64,000 nt of DNA from Clostridia bacterium (GCA_017415145.1 JAFQJE010000007.1:124001-188000), one strand, 5' to 3'; counted from the first letter of the stretch, positions 22,050 to 31,451 are shown. A program made the numbers and translations. The notes: generated by a model from the letters alone, not told the origin.

Positions 22050-23741
22050 CTACATATGTTCAGGAGCATCAATTCCTAAAACTGCAAGTGAGTTCTTTAT
22101 TGTCTGACGGCACGCCGCAACCAAAGCTATACGCGCATTTCTCAGGCTCTCATCCTCGCAACCTACTTTACATGCACCATAAAACGCATGGAATGCCGCC
22201 GCTAAATCCATAGAATATTTTGTTATTCTGCTGGGTTCGCGGATAATTGCAGATGCCTTTATTTCTTCGGGGAATTTTGCTATCATTTTCATAAGCTCAA
22301 TTTCCTTAGCATCACAAAGAAGCTCAGGATTGATGTCAGAAAACGCTTTAACTGTGTATCCCTGCTCTGCCATTGCCGCAAGTATACCGCATATACGAGC
22401 ATGAGCATACTGAACGTAGAACACAGGGTTTTCACTTGACTGACGAACCGCAAGCTCTAAGTCAAATTCAAAATGACTGTTTGCCTGACGGAGATTAAAA
22501 TAAAAACGAGCTGCATCTACGCCTGTTTCTTCTATTAAATCGTTTAATGTGATGGCTTTGCCTGTACGCTTTGACATTCTTACGGCTTCACCGTCACGAA
22601 CTAAACGCACCAGCTGCATCAAAATGATTTCAAGTCTGTCAGGGTTAATTCCCAAAGCCTGCATAGCAGCCTTGAGTCTTGCTACATGACCGTGGTGGTC
22701 TGCACCCCATATATCAATTGCTGTATCGAAGTTTCTTGTCAATAACTTATTTTTGTGGTATGCAATGTCTGCTGCAAAATAGGTAACAAAACCATTTGCG
22801 CGAACTAAAACATCGTCTTTTTCCAAACCAAAGTCGGTAGCACGGAACCAGATTGCACCGTCTTGTTCATAGGTGTAACCACGCTCCGTTAATTCTTCCA
22901 CTGTTTTCATTACTTCGTTTTCATTATGAAGTGTGCTTTCGTGGAACCAGACATCATAATTTATGCGATAAGCCTCTAATCCTGTTTTCAGGCCCGCAAT
23001 ATTTTTATACAAGGTTTCATCGATTAACTTCGCCTTTAATTCCTCATCAGGAGTGTTTACCATTGAATTGCCATACTTTTCAAAGAAATTCTTGGCGTGT
23101 TCCTTAACGTCATCGCCGTGGTATCCGTCTTCGGGAAATTCATAATTTTCTTCTCCTAAAACGAGCTGCTTATATCTTGCCATTAAAGATACTGCAAGCT
23201 TTTCTATCTGATTACCTGCATCATTTACATAAAATTCCTTTGTAACATTAAAGCCCGCCAGTGCCATAATGTTAGCAAGACAGTCACCTAAAGCTCCACC
23301 TCGTGCGTTACCCATGTGCATAGGTCCTGTGGGATTTGCACTGACAAATTCAACATTTACTTTCTTGCCCTGACCATAGTCTGACTTACCAAAACGCTCG
23401 CCCTCAGCTTCTACAGTTTTGATAATTTCTGTAATATAAACGGGGTTTAATTTAAAGTTGATAAAGCCTGCACCTGCAACGTTTACTTCGTTTATGTAAG
23501 TGCCTTCTGTGTCCATATTTGATACTATAACATTTGCAATATCACGGGGAGCACGTCTTGCCTCTTTTGCCATAAGCATAGCTGCATTTACAGAAAAGTC
23601 ACCAAAGTCCTTTTCTCTTGGCTCTTCCACCGCATATTCAGGAATGGCACCAAAATCAATTTCGCCCTTTTCATTTGCAGCATTGAGTGCTTTATTTGTA
23701 ATATCTTTTATCAAATTCTTTGTCTGTTCGTAAAGTGTCAC
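22050..23741 (-). CDS. argS: Arginyl-tRNA synthetase
   Basis: The 563-residue class I synthetase charges tRNA-Arg. It has the ArgS N-terminal Add-1 domain, the HIGH-type motif NPTGPMHMGNARGGALGD (~130-147), a KMSKS-type motif MSKRTGKA, and the C-terminal DALR anticodon domain (NPVFYVQYAHARICGIL...). The start is a GTG at 23741 with GGAGG six bases upstream. It follows the DUF1934 gene by 1 bp, an order also seen in Bacillus (ywiB-argS). Length is normal (about 560). No T-box leader precedes the operon. Confidence 0.96.
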   Translation of the reverse strand: MTLYEQTKNLIKDITNKALNAANEKGEIDFGAIPEYAVEEPREKDFGDFSVNAAMLMAKEARRAPRDIANVIVSNMDTEGTYINEVNVAGAGFINFKLNPVYITEIIKTVEAEGERFGKSDYGQGKKVNVEFVSANPTGPMHMGNARGGALGDCLANIMALAGFNVTKEFYVNDAGNQIEKLAVSLMARYKQLVLGEENYEFPEDGYHGDDVKEHAKNFFEKYGNSMVNTPDEELKAKLIDETLYKNIAGLKTGLEAYRINYDVWFHESTLHNENEVMKTVEELTERGYTYEQDGAIWFRATDFGLEKDDVLVRANGFVTYFAADIAYHKNKLLTRNFDTAIDIWGADHHGHVARLKAAMQALGINPDRLEIILMQLVRLVRDGEAVRMSKRTGKAITLNDLIEETGVDAARFYFNLRQANSHFEFDLELAVRQSSENPVFYVQYAHARICGILAAMAEQGYTVKAFSDINPELLCDAKEIELMKMIAKFPEEIKASAIIREPSRITKYSMDLAAAFHAFYGACKVGCEDESLRNARIALVAACRQTIKNSLAVLGIDAPEHM

Positions 23742-23742
23742 T

Positions 23743-24174
23743 TTAGTCCTCCACCTTTCTTATCTTCACTCTTAGGTTATTTCTCACAGGCTGACAGCTG
23801 TTTAACTGAACAAAGTAATCAAGCATTACCTCGCCACCGCAGTCATCAACATTTACTTGCATTTCATTTGTATAAACGTCAACGCTCATATTGCCGTGAG
23901 GTGTTCGATATACTCCCGTATACTGCTTGTTTTCCTCAAAAATCATCTGAGATGAGCCCGCGCTTTTACCAAAACGTATCATTGATACCAGATTTTCCTG
24001 AATTTTTAAGGTTGTGGTAGTATTGTCATACCCTGTTATTTCGCTACCCTCATAGGAAACTAAGTACTTGCCGTTTTGTTTCATATATTTTCCTTCAGTT
24101 GTCAGCTCAAAGCTATCCACTTCACCGTCAACCGTATTTTTACCGATTAGGGTAATTAGTGCATTGTTTTCCAT
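23743..24174 (-). CDS. DUF1934 (YwiB-like) beta-barrel protein
   Basis: The 143-residue protein matches the DUF1934/YwiB family: an N-terminal strand ALITLIGKNTVDGEVDSFELTTEG, KYLVSYEGSEITG, and a C-terminal VQLNSCQPVRNNLRVKIRKVE. The family folds as a lipocalin-like barrel and has no proven function; it is almost always next to argS in Firmicutes. ATG at 24174 follows AGGTGA; a GTG three codons upstream is the other option. It sits between murI and argS with gaps of 12 and 1 bp. Confidence 0.88.
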   Translation of the reverse strand: MENNALITLIGKNTVDGEVDSFELTTEGKYMKQNGKYLVSYEGSEITGYDNTTTTLKIQENLVSMIRFGKSAGSSQMIFEENKQYTGVYRTPHGNMSVDVYTNEMQVNVDDCGGEVMLDYFVQLNSCQPVRNNLRVKIRKVED

Positions 24175-24186
24175 TATGTTCACCTG

Positions 24187-24990
24187 TTATACGTATTTTT
24201 CTATATCTATTTTTTCCACTCCGCCCGGAATATCTCTTTGCAGAAAATCTTTTGCCAGTTTTTCAAAATCGTCAGGACAGTCGCTTACAAAGAATTTGTA
24301 ATCACTCGCTAATGCTAACATTTTGTTGCGGGAGAGATATTCTCTCACATACCCTGCAACGATTTTGCCAGGGTCAATCAATGTTACACCCTCTCCCATA
24401 ACGGACGCAATAGTTTCTTTAAGCAGAGGATAATGGGTGCAGCCAAGGATAAGCGTATCAACTCCTGCTGACTTTATCTTTTCTAAATATTCTTCTGCAA
24501 CAAGACGTGCAACCTGAGTTTTTGTGTGACCTGCTTCCACAAGCGGCACAAACAAAGGACAAGCCGTAGCTGTTGTGATAATTTCTGGGTTAATTTCCTT
24601 TATTTTTTTCTCATAGGCACCCGACCTGATTGAGCCGGCAGTACCTATTATGCCGACACGACCGCACTCCGTTGCACTGACTGCTGCTGCCGCTGCAGTA
24701 TCTATAACGCCGAAGGTTGGGATGTCTAGCTCACCCGTAATTTCCGGCAATGCAATGGCACTTGCCGTACCGCAGGCAACTACTATCATTTTTAAATCAA
24801 AGGTCTTTAAAAAGTTGATGTCACTTCTGGCATACTTTATGATAGTTTCATTTGATTTTGAGCCGTAGGGCACTCTTCCCGTGTCACCGAAATATACAAT
24901 CGGCTCATTGGGGAGTAATTCCATAAGCTCCTTTACGCATGTAAGACCGCCCAGGCCTGAATCAAACACGCCTATATACTTTTCGGGCAT
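24187..24990 (-). CDS. murI: Glutamate racemase
   Basis: The 267-residue cofactor-independent racemase makes D-glutamate for peptidoglycan. It has the two-cysteine catalytic pair in VVACGTASAIALPE and LILGCTHYPLL, an N-terminal VFDSGLGGLTC, and the PYGSKSNETI substrate loop. It has a GGAGG site. The gene is directly after ddl (3 bp) and before the DUF1934 gene, so the cell-wall precursor genes ddl and murI share a transcript with argS. Length is normal. Confidence 0.95.
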   Translation of the reverse strand: MPEKYIGVFDSGLGGLTCVKELMELLPNEPIVYFGDTGRVPYGSKSNETIIKYARSDINFLKTFDLKMIVVACGTASAIALPEITGELDIPTFGVIDTAAAAAVSATECGRVGIIGTAGSIRSGAYEKKIKEINPEIITTATACPLFVPLVEAGHTKTQVARLVAEEYLEKIKSAGVDTLILGCTHYPLLKETIASVMGEGVTLIDPGKIVAGYVREYLSRNKMLALASDYKFFVSDCPDDFEKLAKDFLQRDIPGGVEKIDIEKYV

Positions 24991-24993
24991 ATA

Positions 24994-26061
24994 TTACGCC
25001 TCCGCTTCTTTTATTGCAAGTTCTATCACTCTGTCTAAAAGCTCAGAGTATGGGATTCCCGTTGCTCCCCAGAGCATGGGATACATGCTGATATTGGTAA
25101 ATCCGGGAAGTGTGTTGATTTCATTTAGATAAATTTTGTTTGTGCCTGCTTCTACAAAGAAATCAACGCGTGCAAGTCCCGTACAGTCACAAGCCAAAAA
25201 GGCACGTACTGCAAGTTCGCGGATTTTGCCAGAAATTTCTTCATCTATCACAGCAGGGATTACTGTCTGGGTTGATGCGTCCTCGTACTTGGTTGTGTAG
25301 TCATACATTTTGGACAATGTTACAACCTCACCCAATACTGACGCAGAAGCTCCTTCGTGTCCACCAAGTACTGCACACTCAAGTTCACGCTTTTCGATTT
25401 TTTTCTCAATTAAAATTCTTCTGTCTTCCGACGCCGCAACCTCTAAGGCAGTTGCTAACTCCTCTTCTGTTTCTACCAAAGAAACGCCAACAGATGAGCC
25501 TGCATTTGAAGGCTTAACAACTACCGGATAGCCAAAGCTTTCTTTTATTCTTTTGTTTACGGCTTCAACATCTTCTATTTCGCCTTTAATTATGTAAAAA
25601 CCGGGTGTTACAGGAATACCTACACACTCCAAAATGTTCTTTGTAAAAATTTTGTCCATACAAAGAGCTGATGCTGCAACACCGTTTCCAACGTAAGGGA
25701 TTTGTGCAAGCTCAAACACGCCCTGAATTGTTCCGTCCTCACCGTTTTTGCCGTGCAGAACAGGGAAGAAAACATCGACCTTGATTTTTTGAGCATGGCC
25801 GTCTGCAAGCAAGAACAATCCTTCGGTCTTAGGGCAATGTGAAATCACACAGGGTGCACAGTCATGAGTGTACCACGTTGCATCCTTTATGCTCTCATCG
25901 TCGCCTGTGTAGAGCCATGTTGCACCTTCCTTTGTAATACCAAACTTTATAATGTCATATTTTGTTTTATCTAAGTTCTTCAAAATGTTGTAGGCAGACT
26001 TACAGGAAACCTCATGTTCTGAAGATTTTCCGCCGAAAATTACACATAATTTTGTAGCCAT
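24994..26061 (-). CDS. ddl: D-alanine--D-alanine ligase
   Basis: The 355-residue ATP-grasp ligase joins two D-Ala for the peptidoglycan stem. It shows CVIFGGKSSEHEVS at the N-terminus, HGKNGEDGTIQGVFEL, KPSNAGSSVGVSLV, the metal-binding LARVDFFVEAGTNKIYLNEINTLPGFTNISMYP and the final domain. The long ~350-residue form is common in Firmicutes; D-Ala-D-Lac ligases of the VanA group share the layout, and I cannot fully exclude altered specificity without aligning the omega-loop. The neighbours murI and argS suggest a housekeeping role. GCGGAGG precedes the start. Confidence 0.93.
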   Translation of the reverse strand: MATKLCVIFGGKSSEHEVSCKSAYNILKNLDKTKYDIIKFGITKEGATWLYTGDDESIKDATWYTHDCAPCVISHCPKTEGLFLLADGHAQKIKVDVFFPVLHGKNGEDGTIQGVFELAQIPYVGNGVAASALCMDKIFTKNILECVGIPVTPGFYIIKGEIEDVEAVNKRIKESFGYPVVVKPSNAGSSVGVSLVETEEELATALEVAASEDRRILIEKKIEKRELECAVLGGHEGASASVLGEVVTLSKMYDYTTKYEDASTQTVIPAVIDEEISGKIRELAVRAFLACDCTGLARVDFFVEAGTNKIYLNEINTLPGFTNISMYPMLWGATGIPYSELLDRVIELAIKEAEA

Positions 26062-26102
26062 AACATACCTCCGCTAATATATAATCATAACAATTCTATT
26101 AT

Positions 26103-26131
26103 ATTATAGTACATTTTAGGAATCATTACAA
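26103..26131 (-). promoter_or_regulatory. ddl operon promoter
   Basis: On the minus strand TTGTAA (26131-26126) and TATAAT (26108-26103) are 17 bp apart, about 40 bp before the ddl start. It is divergent from the ABC exporter promoter. Confidence 0.65.
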
Positions 26132-26150
26132 TATTTTTTTATATTTTTAA

Positions 26151-26223
26151 ACAGAAATTTAACATAAAAGTAATGAAATTCTTAAGTTTTTATATTGACT
26201 TTTAAATTTCTGTATGGCATAAT
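26151..26223 (+). promoter_or_regulatory. ABC exporter promoter with long inverted repeat
   Basis: TTGACT (26195-26200) and CATAAT (26218-26223) lie 17 bp apart. A 12-bp perfect inverted repeat ACAGAAATTTAA (26151-26162) / TTAAATTTCTGT (26202-26213), with inner AAAAGT/ACTTTT arms, covers the spacer. It may be an operator or an RNA structure. Confidence 0.6.
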
Positions 26224-26266
26224 GACTTTAACCTAAAGAACATTTGCAAAGGTGCAGGTGATTGGT

Positions 26267-28051
26267 ATGAAAAAGTTAGAAAAAAACGAGAGCTTTTGGT
26301 TTAAAATGTGGCCTTATCTTAAGGAATTTAAGCCGAAGCTTATTTTTTCGGTTATTTGTGCCCTTGTGGTAGGCATTTTTGTGGCGGTTCAGCCCTTTAT
26401 TATCAAATATATTGTAGACGAAGGCATAGCAAATGACGCGCTGGCCGGAATGGACAAAATTCGTTACGTTGCCATGATGTGCGTAGTTTACGTTATTGTT
26501 TCTGCATCCCGCGTTCTTCTGTGGCAAGAAGGATTTTTCAAAATGCAAAGAGCACTGGAAGGGTCTTTATTCAACCTGCGTACCAAGTTTTTCTCCCACG
26601 TTCAGGGAATAGGCATGAAGTTTTACCAAAGTGTTTCTGCAGGCGAGCTTTTTAACTGTATTTTAGGCTCTCCCATGACAAACATAAAAGCATACATGAA
26701 CTCAATTTTCATGAGTGTTCCCTATCAGATTGTCGCATTTTTCATTTCTTTGTCGGCACTCGTTTTTTATGACTGGTTGCTGACGTTAATCCTCCTTGCT
26801 ACAACTATATTTATGGCACTCTTAAATAAGTACGCAAGGCAGAAGATGAGACGCCTTTCTCACGACTACATAAAAAGCGAATCAGAAGCTTCAAAATATC
26901 TTACTGATACATTAAACGGCATTGATGCGGTGGAGCTTTACTCAATAGAAGAAAACACTCTGGCGAACTTTGAAAACAAACTCGGTGCAATGTATGAAAA
27001 AGGCGTTACTATGGCATTTTCTCAGCATAAAGAAGCCGCAAAAGTTGAAATTCTTCGATATGTCGGAACTGCCGTTGTATATTTAGTCGGTGCAATTTCC
27101 TGTGTTTATCGTGGCGTTTCCATCGGTGTTTTGTATGCATTTTTATCCAGTATGGGCGAAATCCTATCCGTACTTATTTCATGGCTTAACCTGGGTATTA
27201 CAAAGGCAAGTGCAATGTCGGGATTAAATAAAATTTATGACATTTTGGAAACCGATACCTCTGTCCCTGAAAAGCAGGAAAACATAAAAGATGTAAAGGT
27301 TTCAAAAGAAAAAAGCATGGCAAGTGGACACCCCTGTATTCAGTTTGACAATGTTTCCTTTGCTTACGACAATATAAAGGTTTTTGAGAATTTCAACTGC
27401 AGTATAAACTACGGCGAATCGGTGGCTTTAGTCGGCTCATCAGGTAGTGGAAAAAGTACCTTTTCAAAGCTTGTTATGCGACTCTACGACGTAGAAGAAG
27501 GCAGCATCCGTGTTCACGGGGAAGATATCCGTGACTACCTTACTCACGACCTTCGTATTTCTTTCGGAATTGTGCCCCAAAGCCCCTTTATTTTCTACGG
27601 CTCAATATGGGACAACATTAAAATGGCACGGCCCGAGGCCTCAAACAAAGAAATAATAAACGCAATGGAAATTGCAAATGTCCACGAATTTGTAAATAAT
27701 TTAGAGCACGGCTGGAACACCATAGTCGGCGACGGCGGTCTTGATTTATCCGGCGGTCAGCGTCAGCGTATTGCAATAGCGAGAGCAGTTTTAGGAAATC
27801 CCGACGTTTTGATATTTGACGAGGCAACCTCAGCTCTTGACAACATCTCAGAACGTGCCATTCAGTCCTCTATGGAAACTTTGATGAAATCCCACACGGT
27901 AATCATTATCGCCCACAGGCTCTCCACTATCAAAAACGTAGATAGAATAATGGTTTTTGAATACGGCAAAGTGGTGGAAGAAGGCACATACGACAATTTG
28001 GCAGAAAAAGAAAACGGGAAGTTTGCAGAGTTATTAAGGCACGGCAATTAA
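26267..28051 (+). CDS. ABC exporter, fused permease and ATPase
   Basis: This 594-residue half-transporter has an N-terminal six-helix ABC exporter domain (about residues 15-310; LIFSVICALVVGIFVAVQPF, RFFS-type coupling helix LRTKFFSHVQGIGMKFYQ). The C-terminal ATPase has Walker A GSSGSGKSTFSKL, Q-loop VPQSPFIFYGSI, signature LSGGQRQR, Walker B VLIFDEATSALD and the switch HRLST. It must dimerise, with itself or with another half-transporter, but no partner gene is adjacent. Substrates of this family include lipids, drugs and peptides; none can be inferred here. ATG at 26267 follows AGGTG. It is a single gene, divergent from ddl, followed by R3. Confidence 0.88.
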   Translation: MKKLEKNESFWFKMWPYLKEFKPKLIFSVICALVVGIFVAVQPFIIKYIVDEGIANDALAGMDKIRYVAMMCVVYVIVSASRVLLWQEGFFKMQRALEGSLFNLRTKFFSHVQGIGMKFYQSVSAGELFNCILGSPMTNIKAYMNSIFMSVPYQIVAFFISLSALVFYDWLLTLILLATTIFMALLNKYARQKMRRLSHDYIKSESEASKYLTDTLNGIDAVELYSIEENTLANFENKLGAMYEKGVTMAFSQHKEAAKVEILRYVGTAVVYLVGAISCVYRGVSIGVLYAFLSSMGEILSVLISWLNLGITKASAMSGLNKIYDILETDTSVPEKQENIKDVKVSKEKSMASGHPCIQFDNVSFAYDNIKVFENFNCSINYGESVALVGSSGSGKSTFSKLVMRLYDVEEGSIRVHGEDIRDYLTHDLRISFGIVPQSPFIFYGSIWDNIKMARPEASNKEIINAMEIANVHEFVNNLEHGWNTIVGDGGLDLSGGQRQRIAIARAVLGNPDVLIFDEATSALDNISERAIQSSMETLMKSHTVIIIAHRLSTIKNVDRIMVFEYGKVVEEGTYDNLAEKENGKFAELLRHGN

Positions 28052-28072
28052 TTAAAGAAAAAAGGCTTTTAG

Positions 28073-28263
28073 ATTTAACGCAGACTGTCAAAAGAAATAA
28101 TGATAATATATTTTAGTAAAAGTATGTAGAGAATCGCGCGAAATGTGCGATTCTCTTGTTTTTATGTCTTTTGACTACGAACAACCCGAACCACTCGCTG
28201 TACTTATGTACAGCTTCGGGGCACACCCCTGCGGGTTCGGTTTGTCCGTTCTGCATCTAAATC
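28073..28263 (+). repeat. Dispersed intergenic element, copy R3
   Basis: It starts 22 bp after the ABC exporter stop with ATTTAACGCAGACTGTCAAA. A hairpin AGAGAATCGC/GCGATTCTCT follows (28127-28156), then GTTTTTATGTC, TTTGACTACGAACAACCCGA and CTGTAC-TTAT-GTACAG, ending in TTCTGCATCTAAATC. It shares order and end boxes with R1, while the hairpin stem differs completely in sequence. A terminator lies 18 bp beyond. Together with that terminator it fills most of 28052-28381. Confidence 0.75.
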
Positions 28264-28280
28264 TTTCAATCCTAAATTTC

Positions 28281-28316
28281 AAGACGTTATTTTTACAAAA
28301 ATAACGTCTTTTTTTC
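28281..28316 (+). terminator. Intrinsic terminator after R3
   Basis: AAGACGTTATTTT/AAAATAACGTCTT arms are followed by a T-run, ending the ABC exporter/R3 transcript. A TATAAT-like sequence at about 28340-28360 probably starts the next gene. Confidence 0.85.
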
Positions 28317-28381
28317 TTGTGTTTTTATCCTGGATGTGATATAATTTATCCTGTATAATTAGGTATAATCAGGTGGATTGT

Positions 28382-29833
28382 ATGAAAATAGCGAAAATGC
28401 GTATTTTTTGTGATATTTGCTTTTTTACATCACTTATGGTAAAGATGTTTTCTTTGGGAGTTACATACTACCCCATTTTAGACGATTACATCCAGTATGG
28501 CGGATATCCCCTTTATGAAAATCTTTCACACGTTTACTTAAATATCGGAACAGTTGCAACACGCCCCGCGGCCGCTTTCTTAGACCCTCTATTGTGGGGA
28601 AAATTCTATCCTGATTTGTGGGTTGCACTTTTCCTGATTTCTGTAGCGTTTTTCATCGGTGTAAAGCTGATAGCATCCGTACTTGAACGTACAGGAATTT
28701 TTGTAACACCATTTCTGTATGCAATTGTGCTTTTAATTCCTTTAGGCTTTGAGGGCACTTACTGGATTTCTGCATCTTCAAGAATTTGTGTAGGGTTGTT
28801 TTTTACAGGGTTGGCATCATTTCTGCTTACAAAAATGATAACAGAGAATAAAAACATCCTGTTTATACCTTACATGGCACTGACCTTACTTTCATTTGGT
28901 TTTTACGAGTCAGTTATGGTGTTTTCCGCATTTTTGCAGTTTGTCGTGATTGTGGGTTTTGTAAAGAACAACAAAAAACGATTTGTTTATCTGCTTACAC
29001 CTGTTATTTTAGGTATTTCAATGCTTGCGTATTATAAGCTGACTGCAGGCATCAGTACGTTGGCTAGCCGCGTAAATACATTTGAGTTTTCAATGCTTAT
29101 ACCAAATATTCGTGAGCTTTTTTTACAGTTTGTTGAGATTATCGTTGACGGTGGCACAAAAACAACTCTTGGCGGTGCAAAGGAAGGGCTTTATCTTGCA
29201 ATATATTCGCCAATTCCGGCGATTGCCATTATCGCCGTATCTGCTTACTGCGGATATTTCGGCGCAAAAGCCCCATTTACGGCAAAAGCAAAATACTGTA
29301 TTCCCATAGGTCTTGGGTTTATGATTTTTCCCCTTTTACCAAATATTTTAACAGAAACTGTATGGCTTACTTACAGAAGTATTGTCCCGTCGCTTTTCGG
29401 GCTTGTTATTATTTCCGCGTCAATGCTTGGAATTTTACTGAAAAACAGTCGTGTGCGGGGTATTGTGATTTTTGTAATGGTATTCATATTTATGCTCGGT
29501 AATCTGTCAGAACTCAACACCTACAAAAATGTCCACGAAAAAGACGATGTGCTCGTTTCAGAAATCGCACGGCAGCTGGATGATGATGTACTTTCGGGCA
29601 ACAAGGAAACTATAGTAGTTTTCCCCGAAGGAATCTTAAAACCCGTACCACAGATAAGCTACTACAAAGACCACGTAAAAAGCGTCTGTGACTCCGATTG
29701 GGCGTTAACAGGTGCAGTCAGGGCAAAAACGAGAAATATAAATATAAAAATGATTACCCCTGTTTTGTCGCTTGAGGACATTGATACTCAAGGCAAACAG
29801 ATTATATATCTTGGAGGAAGCAATGGAAAATAG
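28382..29833 (+). CDS. Polytopic membrane protein, possible GT-C-type glycosyltransferase
   Basis: The 483-residue protein has about eleven hydrophobic helices and a short soluble C-terminus of roughly 90 residues. An acidic pair in YYPILDDYIQYGG lies in the first extracytoplasmic loop, the usual place for the catalytic Asp pair of GT-C enzymes that use lipid-linked sugars; GtrII-like and DUF6056-like proteins have a similar layout. I cannot assign a family firmly. The start ATG at 28382 has AGGTGG upstream. Its stop overlaps the start of the TagA-type glycosyltransferase gene by about 11 bp, so translation is probably coupled. Together they may build or modify a wall glycopolymer. Confidence 0.65.
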   Translation: MKIAKMRIFCDICFFTSLMVKMFSLGVTYYPILDDYIQYGGYPLYENLSHVYLNIGTVATRPAAAFLDPLLWGKFYPDLWVALFLISVAFFIGVKLIASVLERTGIFVTPFLYAIVLLIPLGFEGTYWISASSRICVGLFFTGLASFLLTKMITENKNILFIPYMALTLLSFGFYESVMVFSAFLQFVVIVGFVKNNKKRFVYLLTPVILGISMLAYYKLTAGISTLASRVNTFEFSMLIPNIRELFLQFVEIIVDGGTKTTLGGAKEGLYLAIYSPIPAIAIIAVSAYCGYFGAKAPFTAKAKYCIPIGLGFMIFPLLPNILTETVWLTYRSIVPSLFGLVIISASMLGILLKNSRVRGIVIFVMVFIFMLGNLSELNTYKNVHEKDDVLVSEIARQLDDDVLSGNKETIVVFPEGILKPVPQISYYKDHVKSVCDSDWALTGAVRAKTRNINIKMITPVLSLEDIDTQGKQIIYLGGSNGK

Positions 29834-30557
29834 ATTAAACATTTTAGGAGTCGGTGTTGACAACTGTACAATGAACAGTGCCACAGATTTTTTAGTATCT
29901 TCTATGGATACAGAAGGTCTTACATCTGTCTATACACCAAATTCAGAGATTATCTTACACGCATATAAAAACCCCGACTATTGTGAAATCTTAAACCGGG
30001 GAAGTCTCATTACTGCTGACGGCATCGGCGTTGTTTATGCGTCTAAAATATTAGGACAAGCTCTTCCTGAACGTGTGTCAGGCTTTGACCTTGCAAATAA
30101 GCTTTTAGAACGTTCGGCACCTTTAGGCAAAACCCTTTACCTTTTCGGTGGAAAGCCCGGTGTGGCAGAAAAAGCTGCTGAAAAGATTGTTTCCATCCAC
30201 CCCGGTATTAATATCGTTGGAGTTTCCGACGGGTACTTTGATGCAGAAAAAGAAAAAACGATAATAGCAGACATTAACGAAAAGAGTCCCGACATACTCT
30301 TCGTTTGCCTTGGGTTTCCCAAGCAGGAGTGCTGGATCGATGCACACCGCGATTTAAAAACAAAAGTTGCAATGGGAATCGGCGGTTCATTAGACGTTTT
30401 TGCAGGGGAAGTAAAACGTGCACCTGTATTTTTTCAAAAGGCAGGACTTGAGTGGTTCTATCGCTTAATCAAGCAGCCATCAAGATTTATCAGAATGTTA
30501 GCACTTCCCAAATTCGGATTGACAGTATTATTTCACGGCAAGAAATTTTTAAAATAG
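29823..30557 (+). CDS. WecG/TagA/CpsF-family glycosyltransferase
   Basis: The 244-residue GT26 enzyme shows the family blocks ILGVGVDNCTMNSATDFL, VYTPNSEIILHA, LITADGIGVVYASKILG, ERVSGFDL, LYLFGGKPGVAEKAAE, PDILFVCLGFPKQECWI, GIGGSLDVFAGEVKRAPVFFQKAGLEWFYRLIKQPSR. TagA transfers ManNAc to undecaprenyl-PP-GlcNAc, the second step of teichoic acid linkage-unit synthesis; relatives make other lipid-linked disaccharides. The C-terminal appendage needed for membrane association is present. ATG at 29823 follows GGAGG and overlaps the preceding gene. No tagO or tag polymerase is nearby. Confidence 0.9.
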   Translation: MENRLNILGVGVDNCTMNSATDFLVSSMDTEGLTSVYTPNSEIILHAYKNPDYCEILNRGSLITADGIGVVYASKILGQALPERVSGFDLANKLLERSAPLGKTLYLFGGKPGVAEKAAEKIVSIHPGINIVGVSDGYFDAEKEKTIIADINEKSPDILFVCLGFPKQECWIDAHRDLKTKVAMGIGGSLDVFAGEVKRAPVFFQKAGLEWFYRLIKQPSRFIRMLALPKFGLTVLFHGKKFLK

Positions 30558-30566
30558 AGGTATCGT

Positions 30567-31451
30567 ATGGAATATAAATCAGGCTTTGTAAGCATTATAG
30601 GACGCCCCAATGTGGGTAAATCAACACTTATCAACCGTCTTGTGGGGGAAAAAATTGCAATTATTTCAAGCAAGCCCCAGACCACAAGAAACAACATTTT
30701 AGGAATTTTAACAAAAGAAAATATGCAGATAGTGTTCACGGACACTCCCGGTATCCATGAGCCTACAAGTAAGCTGGCAGAGCTTATGGTAAAGTCCGCT
30801 CGTGATGCTATGCAGGATACCGATGCAATTCTGTTTTTGGTTGAACCTATTCCGAACGTTGGCAGAACAGAAGAAAAAATTATAGAGGGTTTAAAAAAGC
30901 AGTCCGCCCCTGTAATTTTAGTAATAAATAAAATTGATACAGTAAAAAAAGACATTTTACTTGAGGTTATCACAAAATACACAGAAAAATTTGACTTTGC
31001 AGCAGTTGTTCCCATTTCTGCAATGAGACGAGACGGTGTTGATGCGGTAATGACAGAAATCGTGCCCTATATCCCCGAAGGGCCGCAGTTTTTCCCCGAG
31101 GATATGGTAACAGACCAGCCAGAACGTCAGATTGCGGCAGAAATCATCCGTGAAAAGCTTTTGCGTAGCCTTGACAAGGAAATTCCCCATGGCATTGCCA
31201 TTGAGATTTTCTCAATGAAGGATAAAAAAGACAGTTTGAAAATTGAAGCTAATATCTACTGCGAAAAGCAGTCCCACAAGGGCATCATCATAGGAAAAGG
31301 CGGCGCACTGCTCAAAAAAATCGGCACTCAGGCAAGAGAAGATTTAGAGCGTGCCCATGGTAAAAAAGTATATTTAGACCTTTGGGTTAAAGTAAATGAG
31401 GACTGGCGCAACAAACGTGGCAAAATTGCAAACTTTGGATTTGAAATATAA
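30567..31451 (+). CDS. era: GTPase Era
   Basis: The 294-residue GTPase binds 16S rRNA near its 3' end and helps assemble the 30S subunit. G motifs: GRPNVGKST (G1), QTTRNNI (G2), DTPG (G3), NKID (G4), ISA (G5). A C-terminal KH domain carries KGIIIGKGGALLKKIGTQAR. Length matches the family (about 295-300). It starts the long rightward block and overlaps recO by 1 bp; the era-recO order is common in Firmicutes. Confidence 0.96.
   Translation: MEYKSGFVSIIGRPNVGKSTLINRLVGEKIAIISSKPQTTRNNILGILTKENMQIVFTDTPGIHEPTSKLAELMVKSARDAMQDTDAILFLVEPIPNVGRTEEKIIEGLKKQSAPVILVINKIDTVKKDILLEVITKYTEKFDFAAVVPISAMRRDGVDAVMTEIVPYIPEGPQFFPEDMVTDQPERQIAAEIIREKLLRSLDKEIPHGIAIEIFSMKDKKDSLKIEANIYCEKQSHKGIIIGKGGALLKKIGTQAREDLERAHGKKVYLDLWVKVNEDWRNKRGKIANFGFEI

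Noticed and set aside
26062-26266. T-box or other riboswitch upstream of the ddl-murI-argS operon
   Set aside because: The ddl leader is only about 35-40 nt from the predicted start site, too short for a T-box, and no T-box sequence is present.
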